From an uncultured Oscillospiraceae bacterium (GTDB lineage Bacteria; Bacillota; Clostridia; Oscillospirales; Oscillospiraceae), in NCBI GenBank assembly GCA_910587205.1, contig CAJULZ010000031.1, positions 1-24,348 on the forward strand: 24,348 nucleotides of DNA, given 5' to 3'. Positions 1-8,186 of the stretch are shown here, one piece after another. Below the pieces are notes generated by a model that saw nothing but the letters and a program-made list of their open reading frames with translations, ran no database searches and was not told where the DNA came from. How positions within the stretch are numbered: position 1 is the stretch's first letter; every line of letters begins with the position of its first letter. A program made the translations under genes and the position numbers.

Positions 1-382
1 AAATCCTCCGCTATAATATATTCGCACATACGTCACAGTTCTCCGATTGCCACACACTGTTATATCCTGTTGCGAGGTTTTCTTGCCCTTGCTTTTGCCC
101 TTATGAATAGTCAGGGTAAGGGTAAACTTGTGTGGAAGCGAATAAAGGGATAAGGCGAACACACTGTGAAAAATCCTTTGTTTTCAAGGCTTTTGGAGGA
201 TTTTATTGAAAACCCACGGTGAGCAATAGACGCTCATAAAATCGTGGTATTCAAATCCAAATTTTCCATCCTTTCATTTGAAATTTGTTGAAAATTAAGA
301 AACTCACTTGCGATTGCCCATCGGCAAGGTTATAATAGCACCCATAACTATGCAAAAAAAGTGAATGTTTTTAAAGCTGGAA
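1..382. other. AT-rich stretch without a recognisable gene
   Basis: No convincing coding region is seen here. Base composition is clearly more AT-rich than the rest of the window, which fits leftover mobile-element DNA. A bulged hairpin can be drawn at 214-247, with CCACG pairing to CGTGG and TGAGC pairing to GCTCA. On the minus strand positions 1-9 read AAATCCTCC in plus orientation, that is a GGAGGATTT-like ribosome binding site pointing off the left edge, so a minus-strand gene may start just outside the window. A minus-strand frame is open from about 196 to the left edge, but it has no clear start or family resemblance and I do not call it. Confidence 0.4.
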
Positions 383-1212
383 TTAGATTTTTTTGAATAA
401 TTGGAGTTGGTACAATGAACACCAATATTCGTCAAGGTAGGCTTGGAGGTACTTCTTGGTCAGGCCATGGTAAGTGCCCAGGATGAAGGCCTTGGCGTTG
501 CTGATTACGATATGCAGCCAGTGGAGCAAACCAGAATCGGGGTCGTAGGGTTTGTGAGCATGGTTATAGTCCTTCAGTGCCGGGATATAACTCCTGTAAC
601 CATCACTGTGAATCGTACTGCCCTGGGCAAACGCAGCTTGGGCAAATTTTTTGACAGAGGCCCGTTTGATATTCTGCGTGACCCGCATCTTGGCATAGAG
701 AGGATTCCCCCGCTCATCCAGAGACACAGCCGCAAAAACTTTCGCCTTTTCTGTACCCCGCCCCGTTTCTTTCCAACAGTCTGCCCGCCAAAGTAGGTGT
801 CGTCAAATTCTATGATCCCATTGAGCCGATGGGTCTCGTCCCGCTGCCCCATGGCGGCGCGGATACGCATGAGCATATACCATGCGGTTTTATAGGTCGT
901 TCCCAGCATCGACATCAGCGCAACGGCGGAGATGTCCCGCTTGTCCTGACTGGCAAAGTAGAATCCCAGAAACCACTGTGTCAGCGGCATATGGCTCTTT
1001 TGAAGCACCGTTCCCGCTGTCACTGAGGGTTGCCTGCGGCATTCGGCACATTGATACCGACCATTGGATAGCAGGCAAGCGTGGCGGCAACCGCATTTGG
1101 GGCAGACAAATCCGCCCGCCCACCGCAAATTTGCCATATACTCCCGGCATTTTGCCTCGGTGGAAAACTCTTTCATGAATGCCTCCAGAGGATACCGCTT
1201 GCTCTTTGCCAT
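383..1212 (-). pseudogene. Frameshifted IS1595-family (ISXO2/IS1016-like) transposase
   Basis: The reading frame is split in two. The N-terminal part (start ATG at 1212, preceded by GGAGGG) has a zinc ribbon (CPKCG ... CAEC) and the first catalytic Asp in EFDDTYFGG. The C-terminal part, in another frame, carries the second Asp (HSDGYRSY) and an ISNAK motif in place of the usual Glu, matching the DDNK arrangement known for IS1016-type IS1595 elements. The frames would join as KKRGRGTEKAKVF if one G were restored in a G-run at about 756-764, so a one-base deletion is the likely lesion. The last ~15 residues lack the usual RFNRR-type ending, so the 3' end may also be eroded. A TATAAT at 1246-1251 (minus) may be the old promoter. 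Probably inactive; programmed slippage cannot be excluded. Confidence 0.85.
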
Positions 1213-1315
1213 GACCCTTTCCCTCCGTTTTTGGTTCATGGCCTGATTATACTCTCCGGTATATCCCATAATCAGGACTGTTCCGTTAGCTGATTAAAAG
1301 GGATAACCACAAAAA

Positions 1316-1349
1316 GAAATTGAGGATGCCCGCGGACACCCTCAATTTC
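1316..1349 (-). terminator. Second hairpin behind tRNA-Pro
   Basis: Positions 1316-1325 (GAAATTGAGG) pair perfectly with 1340-1349, and the loop can form further GC pairs. Read on the minus strand the hairpin is followed by a run of T (plus-strand A at 1311-1315), so it is a good rho-independent terminator for transcripts coming from the tRNA side. It separates the tRNA from the IS region. Confidence 0.65.
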
Positions 1350-1383
1350 CATATTTTACAGAATATTCTCAATAGAAATGATA

Positions 1384-1424
1384 AATCCGAACCCGTCCCC
1401 CACTTGGAGGACAGCGTTCGGATT
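1384..1424 (-). terminator. tRNA-Pro terminator hairpin
   Basis: AATCCGAAC at 1384-1392 pairs with GTTCGGATT at 1416-1424, with additional partial pairing inside. It begins 10 bases past the tRNA 3' end on the minus strand. The T-tract after it is interrupted (TTTATCATTT), so it may leak into the second hairpin at 1316-1349. Confidence 0.6.
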
Positions 1425-1433
1425 ATCATAAGT

Positions 1434-1509
<76 letters not shown>

Positions 1510-1562
1510 GTATTTGATCTCCTGCTGGCTTAGGACCGCTGCCCTGGCCACCGGGCTCACAT

Positions 1563-1591
1563 ATTATACCTGATTTCCTTGCGCTTGGCAA
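1563..1591 (-). promoter_or_regulatory. Sigma-A promoter for tRNA-Pro
   Basis: On the minus strand -35 TTGCCA (1586-1591), a 17-bp spacer and -10 TATAAT (1563-1568). Transcription would begin near 1556, about 47 bases before the mature tRNA. The -35 box lies inside the spacer of the opposing trmB promoter. Confidence 0.75.
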
Positions 1592-1607
1592 GAGGTTATG
1601 GTATGAT
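1579..1607 (+). promoter_or_regulatory. Sigma-A promoter for the TrmB-GNAT gene
   Basis: -35 TTGCGC (1579-1584), 17-bp spacer, -10 TATGAT (1602-1607). Predicted start near 1614, giving a leader of about 20 bases before the ATG at 1635. It overlaps the tRNA-Pro promoter on the other strand. Confidence 0.65.
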
Positions 1608-1634
1608 ATCGGCAAAACAAATGAGGTGACACAG

Positions 1635-2798
1635 ATGCGGATGCGGAAAAAGAAAAATCTGGCCTCCCGGATGGAAGCCTGCGGGGCGCTGATAGTGTCC
1701 GACCCGGTGGCGGAAAAAGGCCGCTGGCGCGCGCGCAAACCGGAAGCGGCGAATCTGCGCTTGGAGCTGGGTTGTGGAAAGGGCCGGTTTACAGCGGAGA
1801 CCGCCGCAGCCAACCCGGAGGATTTATATGTAGCGGTGGAACGGGTTCCTGACGCCATGGTGATCGCCATGGAGCGCTGCCGGGCCCTGGGCCTTACCAA
1901 CGTGTTCTTCATCGACGGCGACGCCGCCGCCCTGGACGAGTACTTCGCCCCCGGCGAGGTGGATTTGATTTACATCAACTTCTGCGACCCCTGGCCATCG
2001 GTGAAGCATTCCCGCCGCCGGCTGACCCATGAGGGGTTCCTCCGGGGTTACCGCCGGGTGCTGCAAAACAGCGGGGAGATCCATTTTAAGACGGACAACC
2101 ATGACCTGTTCGAGTGGTCGCTGTTCCAGTTTCCCAAGGCTGGCTTCGCCCTGTCCGAGGTTACCCGAAACCTCCACGAGCACGGCGTCCAGGGCGTCAT
2201 GACCGACTATGAGGAGAAATTCCACGCTTTGGGCACCCCCATCAACCGCTGTGTGGGCACCATGGGGCCGCTGCCCGACGTGCCGTTGGTGGAGGGCGTG
2301 GCCCGCCGTCTGCCGGGCTGGGAGGTCCGCTTGGTAACCGCTCAGGACGCGGCCCTGGTGTTGGCGCTATTCCAGAGCGACCCGGACTTTTTCGCCCTCA
2401 ATCCCCCGCAGCCCACCCTTGAGTCCATTCAGGAGGACTTGACGAACCTCCCGCCCCGGTGCGCCATGGAACAAAAACATTACCTGGCACTCTGGCGGGA
2501 CGGCGCGCCCCAGGCGGTGCTTGACCTGGTGGAGGGCTATCCCCGGGAACGCACGCTGTTTGTAGGGCTGTTCTTCCTGGCCCCCGCCCTGCGGCGGCAG
2601 GGGACAGGCCGGGAGATCATGGACGCGGCGCTCCAGGCGGCGGGGGATGCGGGGATGGACAGCGCCCGGCTGGCCTGCCTGACGAACAACCCCGCGGGCC
2701 ACGCCTTTTGGCGGGCCTTGGGCTTCGGCGACCTGCGTGAGGGGCATTTGATCGGAGAGAGCTCCGCCCCCGTTTGGATTATGGAGCGGCTGGTATGA
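1635..2798 (+). CDS. trmB: TrmB tRNA (guanine-N7)-methyltransferase fused to a GNAT acetyltransferase
   Basis: The first ~215 residues are a complete TrmB, the SAM-dependent enzyme that makes m7G46 in tRNA. They show the SAM motif LELGCGKGRF (~43-52), DPWPSVKHSRRRL (~118-130) and TDYEEKF (~190-196). Residues ~225-387 are a GNAT domain with an acetyl-CoA pyrophosphate-loop-like RRQGTGREIMDAAL and a NPAGHAFWRALGF ending. TrmB proteins are normally about 210-240 residues, so the acetyltransferase is an extra domain. I chose ATG 1635 because GAGGTG at 1623-1628 is well spaced and the family N-terminus resembles MRMRKKK; a GTG at 1626 is in frame but sits in the Shine-Dalgarno. The substrate of the GNAT half is unknown. 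The stop codon overlaps the next GNAT gene (ATGA). Confidence 0.93.
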   Translation: MRMRKKKNLASRMEACGALIVSDPVAEKGRWRARKPEAANLRLELGCGKGRFTAETAAANPEDLYVAVERVPDAMVIAMERCRALGLTNVFFIDGDAAALDEYFAPGEVDLIYINFCDPWPSVKHSRRRLTHEGFLRGYRRVLQNSGEIHFKTDNHDLFEWSLFQFPKAGFALSEVTRNLHEHGVQGVMTDYEEKFHALGTPINRCVGTMGPLPDVPLVEGVARRLPGWEVRLVTAQDAALVLALFQSDPDFFALNPPQPTLESIQEDLTNLPPRCAMEQKHYLALWRDGAPQAVLDLVEGYPRERTLFVGLFFLAPALRRQGTGREIMDAALQAAGDAGMDSARLACLTNNPAGHAFWRALGFGDLREGHLIGESSAPVWIMERLV

Positions 2799-3250
2799 GC
2801 GGGGGCAGCGCAATCCAGATCCGCCCTGCAAAGCCGGAGGATATGCCCGCCCTGCTGGCACTTTCCCAGGAGTGGGCGGCGGAGGGCATCACCTACGGCT
2901 ATTCGCCCACCGGCAGGGAGGCATTCGCCGGTTACCGCTGCTGGGTGGCCGAAGCAGACGGCGAGGTGGTGGGCTACGCCGGGGGAGAGGTGGATACAGC
3001 CCGGCGGAATATTGAAATCCAGCAGGCCGGAGAACGCTATTTCGAGCTGGAGGAGCTGTATGTCTGCCCGGCCTGCCGGGGCAGGGGGGTGGGGCAGCTC
3101 CTGCTGGCGCGTGTGGAGGAGGATGCCCGCCGGGAAGGGCTGGCCCAGCTGATGCTGAACGCCGCCAACCGGGACCATGCCCCGCTGCTGCGTTTCTATC
3201 TCCGGGAGGGCATGACGCCCCACAGCTTCCGGATGTTTAAAAAGCTGTAA
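2795..3250 (+). CDS. GNAT family N-acetyltransferase
   Basis: A 151-residue single-domain GNAT. The core acetyl-CoA motif is CRGRGVGQLLLARVEE (~95-110), preceded by ELEELYV on the beta-4 strand. It is followed by LNAANRDHAPLLRFYLREGM, the usual last helix and strand. The ATG at 2795 overlaps the stop of the TrmB-GNAT gene as ATGA, so translation is probably coupled; an upstream in-frame ATG at 2774 lies inside that gene and is less likely. The substrate cannot be told from sequence. The two adjacent GNAT domains are of different subtypes, so a simple recent tandem duplication is not obvious. Confidence 0.9.
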   Translation: MSGGSAIQIRPAKPEDMPALLALSQEWAAEGITYGYSPTGREAFAGYRCWVAEADGEVVGYAGGEVDTARRNIEIQQAGERYFELEELYVCPACRGRGVGQLLLARVEEDARREGLAQLMLNAANRDHAPLLRFYLREGMTPHSFRMFKKL

Positions 3251-3287
3251 AAAAGCCCTGTCCGGGAATTCCGGACAGGGCTTTTTT
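3251..3287. terminator. Bidirectional terminator between GNAT and PAQR genes
   Basis: AAAAGCCCTGTCCGG (3251-3265) and its exact complement (3271-3285) form a 15-bp stem with a 5-base loop. It is flanked by A's on the left and a T-run on the right, so it can terminate both converging transcripts. Confidence 0.9.
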
Positions 3288-3293
3288 ACACCC

Positions 3294-4022
3294 TCACAGG
3301 GGAAGCAGTACCTGGTACATCATCACAAAATGGGCCGCCGAACCCAATACAATGAACACATGGAACACCTCATGGCAGCCGAACCGGGGATTGTCCCGCC
3401 CCGGCCACTTTAGGGCGTACAGCACGCCGCCGATGGTGTACAGCACGCCGCCTGCCAGTAGCCACGACACCCCCCGCAGGCCCAGGACCTGCCAGATGGG
3501 GTAAATGGCGATGACCGCCAGCCAGCCCATGGCGATATAGATGGTGGAGGTGACGATCCGGGGGCAGTCGATCCAGGCGATGCTCATCACCAGCCCGGCG
3601 ATGGCCAGCGCCCAGATCACGCCGAACAGCGACCAGCCCCAGGGGCCCCGCAGGGCGACGAGGCACACAGGGGTGTACGACCCGGCGATAAGGAAATAGA
3701 TGGAGGTGTGGTCAAACTTCCGAAGGGCGATCCGGCCTTCCACAGTGGTATTGACGCAGTGATACAGGGTGGATGCGGTATACAGCCCTGTCATAGACAG
3801 CCCATAGATGGCAAAGGAAATCAGCTTCCAGACGTCCCCGCCCCGGGCGATTGTGCCAAGGATCAGCGCCGCCGCGGCAATCACGGACAGGACGGCCCCC
3901 AGCCCATGGGTGATAGCCGACCAGGGGCGCAGGCCGTCATAGGGATCGCGGCCTTTTTCTGTGGGGCGCTCCCGGCGGCGGGGGGCGCTGTCATAAGGGG
4001 TATGGTATAAAACTTGTTCCAT
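3294..4022 (-). CDS. PAQR / hemolysin III family membrane protein
   Basis: A 242-residue protein with about seven hydrophobic segments. The family signatures are STLYHC after the second helix, FDHTSIYFLIAGSYTP in the middle and HEVFHVFIVLGSAAHF near the C-terminus; the His, Asp and Ser residues form the proposed metal site of PAQR proteins. Bacterial members (YqfA/hemolysin III) are inner-membrane proteins of uncertain role, some linked to membrane fluidity; haemolytic activity should not be assumed. An upstream in-frame start at 4079 is excluded because the consensus promoter at 4051-4079 lies there. The chosen ATG at 4022 is preceded by AGGTG. Confidence 0.9.
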   Translation of the reverse strand: MEQVLYHTPYDSAPRRRERPTEKGRDPYDGLRPWSAITHGLGAVLSVIAAAALILGTIARGGDVWKLISFAIYGLSMTGLYTASTLYHCVNTTVEGRIALRKFDHTSIYFLIAGSYTPVCLVALRGPWGWSLFGVIWALAIAGLVMSIAWIDCPRIVTSTIYIAMGWLAVIAIYPIWQVLGLRGVSWLLAGGVLYTIGGVLYALKWPGRDNPRFGCHEVFHVFIVLGSAAHFVMMYQVLLPL

Positions 4023-4050
4023 TCCGTGCACCTGCCTCTCTGATGGTTTT

Positions 4051-4079
4051 ATTATATCCCAATCACGACAAGACGTCAA
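4051..4079 (-). promoter_or_regulatory. Consensus sigma-A promoter for the PAQR gene
   Basis: On the minus strand -35 TTGACG (4074-4079), 17-bp spacer, -10 TATAAT (4051-4056). The predicted transcript begins near 4044, about 22 bases before the ATG at 4022. Confidence 0.9.
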
Positions 4080-4143
4080 GATAAAAATGATGAAATATAG
4101 TTATTAAAATTATATTGGACGAATTGCGGAGAAACATGGGGGA

Positions 4144-4172
4144 TTGAATATTCGACAGGAAAGGAGTATAAT
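4144..4172 (+). promoter_or_regulatory. Sigma-A promoter for hemW
   Basis: -35 TTGAAT (4144-4149), 17-bp spacer, -10 TATAAT (4167-4172). The start near 4179 gives a leader of about 60 bases and supports translation from ATG 4241 rather than the in-frame codon at 4181. Confidence 0.85.
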
Positions 4173-4240
4173 AACTGAGTATGACCTGCGGCCCAGCCAT
4201 GGGCCGGACCTGCCGCCCCAGGCGGCGAAGGGGGACAACT

Positions 4241-5446
4241 ATGGGAAACACATTGGGCCTGTATCTGCATATCCCGTTCTGCCGCAGCAAATGCGATTAC
4301 TGCGACTTCTATTCCCTGGCGGGGCGGGACGACCGCATGGACGACTACCAGCGTGCTCTGCTCCGGCACATCGCGGAGACCGCGCCCCGGACGAAGAAGC
4401 AGGTGGTGAACAGCGTTTACATCGGCGGCGGCACCCCCAGCTATTACGGGGAAAAGCGTTTACTGGAGCTGTTGGGCGCGGTGAGGAAAAAATTCACCTT
4501 GTCTAAGGACGCGGAGATCACCCTGGAGGCCAACCCGGACAGCGTGGATCTGAAGCTGCTGCGCCGGCTGCGCAGGGCGGGGGTGAACCGGCTGTCCATG
4601 GGGATGCAGTCCGCCTGTGACAGTGAGCTGACGGCCGTCCACCGGCCCCACACCTTTGCCCAGACGGAGCAGGCCGTGAAAGCGGCCCGGGCGGCGAAGA
4701 TCAAAAACCTGAACCTGGATCTGATCTATGGACTGCCGGGCCAGACGGGGGAGAGCTGGCGCGCATCGGTGGAAGCGGCGTTGGCGCTGGGCCCGGAGCA
4801 CTTGTCCTGTTATGGGCTGACGGTGGAGGAGGGCACCCCCCTGGCCCGGCGGGTGGAGCGGGGGGAACGGCTGCCCGACGACGACGAGCAGGCCGAACGC
4901 TACCTGTGGACGGTGGAGCGGCTGGCCCAGGCGGGGTACGAGCAGTACGAGGTATCCAATTTCTCCAAGACGGGCTATCAGTCCCGGCACAACCTAAAAT
5001 ACTGGATGGGACGGCCCTATATCGGCATCGGCGCGGCGGCCCACTCCGATTTCGGCGGCTGCCGGTATTCCTTTGTGCGGGACCTGGAAGCGTATATCCG
5101 GGGCGTGCTGGGGGACGAGCGGGTGCTGGACGACATGAGCGAGATCCCTCATCGGGAGCGGGGCAACGAATACCTTATGCTGCGCCTGCGCACCACCCAC
5201 GGCATCGAGGAATGGGAGTACCGCCGGGAGTACTATATGAATTTTGACCCCATTGCCGCCAGGCTGGCGGAATACGAGCAGAAGGGCTGGGCGGTGCGCA
5301 CAGGCCGCCGCTGGCATTTTACCCCGGAAGGCTTCCTGCTATCCAACCGGCTCATCGGCGAGCTGTTGGAACTCCAGGAGGTGGAGACGCTGGCCAACAC
5401 TCTGGAAAAGATCCGGGGCGGCCAGCTGCCCAAGCGGGGGGAATAG
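4241..5446 (+). CDS. hemW: Radical SAM heme chaperone HemW (HemN-like)
   Basis: A 401-residue radical SAM protein. The 4Fe-4S cluster motif is CRSKCDYC at residues 14-21, followed by DF. HemN has a further Cys in this position, and its absence is typical of HemW. GGGTPS lies at 62-67, LEANPDS and the RLSMGMQS region follow, and the C-terminal HemN winged domain includes RERGNEYLMLRLR. HemW binds heme and is thought to deliver it to respiratory proteins; it is often misannotated as coproporphyrinogen III oxidase. The ATG at 4241 has an AAGGGGGA ribosome site and lies downstream of the mapped promoter. It appears to be transcribed alone. Confidence 0.93.
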   Translation: MGNTLGLYLHIPFCRSKCDYCDFYSLAGRDDRMDDYQRALLRHIAETAPRTKKQVVNSVYIGGGTPSYYGEKRLLELLGAVRKKFTLSKDAEITLEANPDSVDLKLLRRLRRAGVNRLSMGMQSACDSELTAVHRPHTFAQTEQAVKAARAAKIKNLNLDLIYGLPGQTGESWRASVEAALALGPEHLSCYGLTVEEGTPLARRVERGERLPDDDEQAERYLWTVERLAQAGYEQYEVSNFSKTGYQSRHNLKYWMGRPYIGIGAAAHSDFGGCRYSFVRDLEAYIRGVLGDERVLDDMSEIPHRERGNEYLMLRLRTTHGIEEWEYRREYYMNFDPIAARLAEYEQKGWAVRTGRRWHFTPEGFLLSNRLIGELLELQEVETLANTLEKIRGGQLPKRGE

Positions 5447-5453
5447 GCGTCAG

Positions 5454-5479
5454 GCAGGGGCGGCTTGTGCCGCCCCTGC
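5454..5479 (+). terminator. Hairpin after hemW, possible terminator
   Basis: A perfect 11-bp GC-rich stem, GCAGGGGCGGC (5454-5464) with its complement at 5469-5479 and a TTGT loop. It sits 8 bases after the hemW stop but has no T-run after it, so it may be a processing or stability hairpin rather than an efficient terminator. Confidence 0.5.
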
Positions 5480-5502
5480 TCCGCGCGAGGGGAAATCTGC
5501 CG

Positions 5503-5531
5503 TTTACAACGGGGCGGTTTTGTGTTAACAT
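5503..5531 (+). promoter_or_regulatory. Candidate promoter for the phosphodiester glycosidase gene
   Basis: -35 TTTACA (5503-5508), 17-bp spacer, -10 TAACAT (5526-5531). The -35 matches five of six consensus bases and the -10 four of six. The leader would be about 58 bases, and the gene has an AGGAGG ribosome site just before ATG 5597. Confidence 0.5.
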
Positions 5532-5596
5532 AACATTTACTGTGCCCCGGCACAGAACGGGAAGCCCGGCACCGAGCAAAAAGACAGGAGGAACAC

Positions 5597-8176
5597 ATGA
5601 AGAAATTTGGCACACGGCTGGCGGCATTGGCGCTGGCCTTTGTGGTGGCCGTGTCTGTGGGACAGGTCACAGCCTATGCGTCCTGGGCGCTGGGCAGCGA
5701 GCTGTCCGAGCGGACGGTACCGCTGGGAGGGGGCGCCTCCCTCACCAGCCAGAGTCTATGGTCGGCCTCCAGGGGCGACCTGCGTACCGAGCACTATGTT
5801 ACATACGCCCCCGGCGGCGCGCTGCGGCCGGTGGTGTTCAGCGGAGACTATGTGGCCAGCACCAACACGGTGGCCGCCGCTGCGGCCCAGCTCAAGGGGC
5901 AGGGCCTGCGGGTGGCGGCGGCGGTGAACGGCGGATGGTTCAACACCGACGGCACCATTGTGGGTATGCTGGTGACGGACGGGGTGGTGCGCTCCCTGGA
6001 TGTGCAGAACTACGCCCTGGTGGGCTTTACCGGGGACGGGCAAGTGTTCATCGACGAGAGCCCCGTCACCAAGACTGTGTCCTGGGCGCTGCCCGACGGC
6101 GCGCCCAATACCGTCAGCCTGGCGGGCTTCAATGCCTACCGCAACCCCAACTATTTGGACGGGCTGTACCTGTACAACAAGGATTTTTCTTCCCGGGTGA
6201 CGGCGGGGGGGGCCAACGTGTCCGCCCTCCTGCGCCCCGTGGGGGAGGACGGGCTGAGGCTGAACGGCTCGCTCACCCTGGAGGTGCTGTCGGTGACGGA
6301 CACCACCCAGGAGGGAGTGGCATTCAACGGCGAGCTGCCGGAGGGCTGCTACATGCTGTACGCCGAGACGCGGGAGAACAACCAGGCCCTGACGGACAGC
6401 CTGCGGGCCCTGGTTCCGGGGCAGCAGGTCACGGTGTCGGCGGGGGGCGTGAGCGGGCGTTGGGCGGACGCGGCCTACGGCCTGAGCAGCCTGTACCCGC
6501 TGCTGCGGGACGGGCAGATTGTGGAGGGCCTGCCCTCCTCCGCAAACCCCTACACCGCCGTGGGGGTGAAGGCGGACGGCTCGGTGGTGCTGTACACCAT
6601 CGACGGCCGCCAGAGCGGGTATTCCGTGGGGGCCACCTATGCCCAGGTGGCCCAGCGCCTCCAGGAGCTGGGGTGCGTGTCGGCGGCGGCGCTGGACGGA
6701 GGCGGTTCTACCACCCTGGGGGCCACCCTGCCGGGCAGCGAAGGGTTTTCTTTGGTGAACCGACCTTCTGAAACGGGGCGGCGGGTGAACAACACCATCC
6801 TGCTGGTGACGGAGGATACCGGCCCCACCGGCGAGGCCGCGGGCGCCTATGTCTTTACCGGCGATGAGCCGGCCGCCACAGGCACCCGGGTCTTTGCCAA
6901 CAACCAGGTGGTGCTGACGGGGGCGGAGTTGGAGGTGCGCGCCCAGCTCTACGATACGGCGGGATACCCCATCACCGAGCGGGCTGCGGCCTGGACGGCC
7001 ACCGGCGGCATTGTCCGGACGGTGGACGGCAAGGCCATCTATTCCTGCATTGTGCCGGGCGACTTTATGATCTCTGCCTCTCCCACCGGCGAGGGCGATA
7101 TGCCCGTGAAGGTGGTAGACGAGCTCACCGGCCTGACGGTCCGCCGGGAGGACGGCGGGGTGCTGGTGGGCGAACTGCGCCTGTCCCCAGGGGACGAAGT
7201 GGAGCTTACCGCTTCCGGGTCCTGGTGGGGGCTGGCTGTGACCATGGACGACGAGGACGTGCGGTGGAGCGCTGATGCAGAACTGGGTACGATCAGTGAG
7301 ACCGGCCATTTCACCGCCGGGCAGAGCAATGCCCGGGGGACCATCACCGCGAAGGCGGGCGGGCAGACGGCTGTCATCCAGGTGGCGGTGGAGCGGGACG
7401 ATCCCTTCACCGATATGGACGGCCACTGGGCGGAGCCCTACGTGACCAAGCTGTACCAGTTGGGGCTCACCTCGGGCTACGAGCAGGAGGACGGCACGTT
7501 TGTGTTCCGCCCTGACGGGAAGCTCACCCGGGGCGAACTGCTCACCTTTATCACCCGCCTGCTGGGGGTGGACCCCGCCCTGTACGAGGACGTGGAGCTG
7601 CCTTTTGCGGACGAGGGTTCCATTGCGGACTGGCTGAAGCCCTATGTGAAAGCCATGTATGCCCTCCAGGTGTTCAACGGCACCGAGATCGGCGGCCAGC
7701 TCTACGCGGACGTAGGCAGCAACGTGACCCGTGAGGCGGCCATGACTATGCTGGGCCGGGTGCTGAAGGAATCCCGCAGCGCCGACCTGTCCGGGTTTGG
7801 CGACGCGGACCAGGTGAGCGGCTGGGCGCGGGCCCACGTGGAGACGTTGGTGGGTCTGGGTATCGTGGAGGGCAGCGGTGGCCTGCTGACGCCCAAGGCG
7901 GAGATCACCCGGGGCGCGGCGGCCAAGCTGCTGGTGGAGGTCTACGCATTGGAGAAGGCGGATCTGATCCAGCGGGGGGAGAAGCCCTCTGAGGCGGAGC
8001 AGCCCAATGTGCCCGGCGTGGAGCCCGCACCTAATGCGGAGCCGTCCCAGCCCGACTGGGGGGATTCCCCCACGTTTGTCAATCCGGTGGATCCGGTGGA
8101 CGTACCGGTGCGGGACGACCAGCCGGCGGACCAGCCGGCCATCAGCGATCCGTGGAACTGGTCGCTGCCCATCTGA
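5597..8176 (+). CDS. Secreted phosphodiester glycosidase (NAGPA-type) with three SLH repeats
   Basis: An 859-residue surface protein. A Lys-rich start and a hydrophobic stretch to about residue 28 (ending near TAYAS) form a signal peptide. Residues ~60-410 are a NAGPA/phosphodiester glycosidase domain, with VNGGWFN (~110-116), TIDGRQSG (~335) and the hallmark DGGGSTT (367-373). This fold includes the uncovering enzyme that removes GlcNAc from phosphodiesters. Residues ~410-600 look like Ig-like or Big_2-type linkers (DVRWSADAELGTISETGHF). Three SLH repeats follow at ~603-665, ~670-730 and ~731-790, then a Pro/Asp-rich tail. SLH repeats bind secondary cell-wall polymer, so the enzyme probably sits on the cell wall. 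Possible substrates, by inference, are glycosyl-phosphate units of wall polymers or teichoic-acid-like chains. Confidence 0.9.
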   Translation: MKKFGTRLAALALAFVVAVSVGQVTAYASWALGSELSERTVPLGGGASLTSQSLWSASRGDLRTEHYVTYAPGGALRPVVFSGDYVASTNTVAAAAAQLKGQGLRVAAAVNGGWFNTDGTIVGMLVTDGVVRSLDVQNYALVGFTGDGQVFIDESPVTKTVSWALPDGAPNTVSLAGFNAYRNPNYLDGLYLYNKDFSSRVTAGGANVSALLRPVGEDGLRLNGSLTLEVLSVTDTTQEGVAFNGELPEGCYMLYAETRENNQALTDSLRALVPGQQVTVSAGGVSGRWADAAYGLSSLYPLLRDGQIVEGLPSSANPYTAVGVKADGSVVLYTIDGRQSGYSVGATYAQVAQRLQELGCVSAAALDGGGSTTLGATLPGSEGFSLVNRPSETGRRVNNTILLVTEDTGPTGEAAGAYVFTGDEPAATGTRVFANNQVVLTGAELEVRAQLYDTAGYPITERAAAWTATGGIVRTVDGKAIYSCIVPGDFMISASPTGEGDMPVKVVDELTGLTVRREDGGVLVGELRLSPGDEVELTASGSWWGLAVTMDDEDVRWSADAELGTISETGHFTAGQSNARGTITAKAGGQTAVIQVAVERDDPFTDMDGHWAEPYVTKLYQLGLTSGYEQEDGTFVFRPDGKLTRGELLTFITRLLGVDPALYEDVELPFADEGSIADWLKPYVKAMYALQVFNGTEIGGQLYADVGSNVTREAAMTMLGRVLKESRSADLSGFGDADQVSGWARAHVETLVGLGIVEGSGGLLTPKAEITRGAAAKLLVEVYALEKADLIQRGEKPSEAEQPNVPGVEPAPNAEPSQPDWGDSPTFVNPVDPVDVPVRDDQPADQPAISDPWNWSLPI

Positions 8177-8186
8177 AACGTGAAAT

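Noticed and set aside
1..196. Open minus-strand frame reaching the left edge, with Lys-rich stretch HKGKSKGKK
   Set aside because: No credible start codon with a ribosome site, no family recognised, and the length is within chance for AT-rich DNA.
328..1307. Possible terminal inverted repeats of the IS (GGTTAT at about 329 and its complement at about 1302)
   Set aside because: Only six outer bases match and the inner positions do not align, so the element ends cannot be set with confidence.
4181..4240. Upstream in-frame start for hemW
   Set aside because: It would start essentially at the predicted transcription start, has no ribosome site, and the encoded Arg-rich leader is absent from the family.
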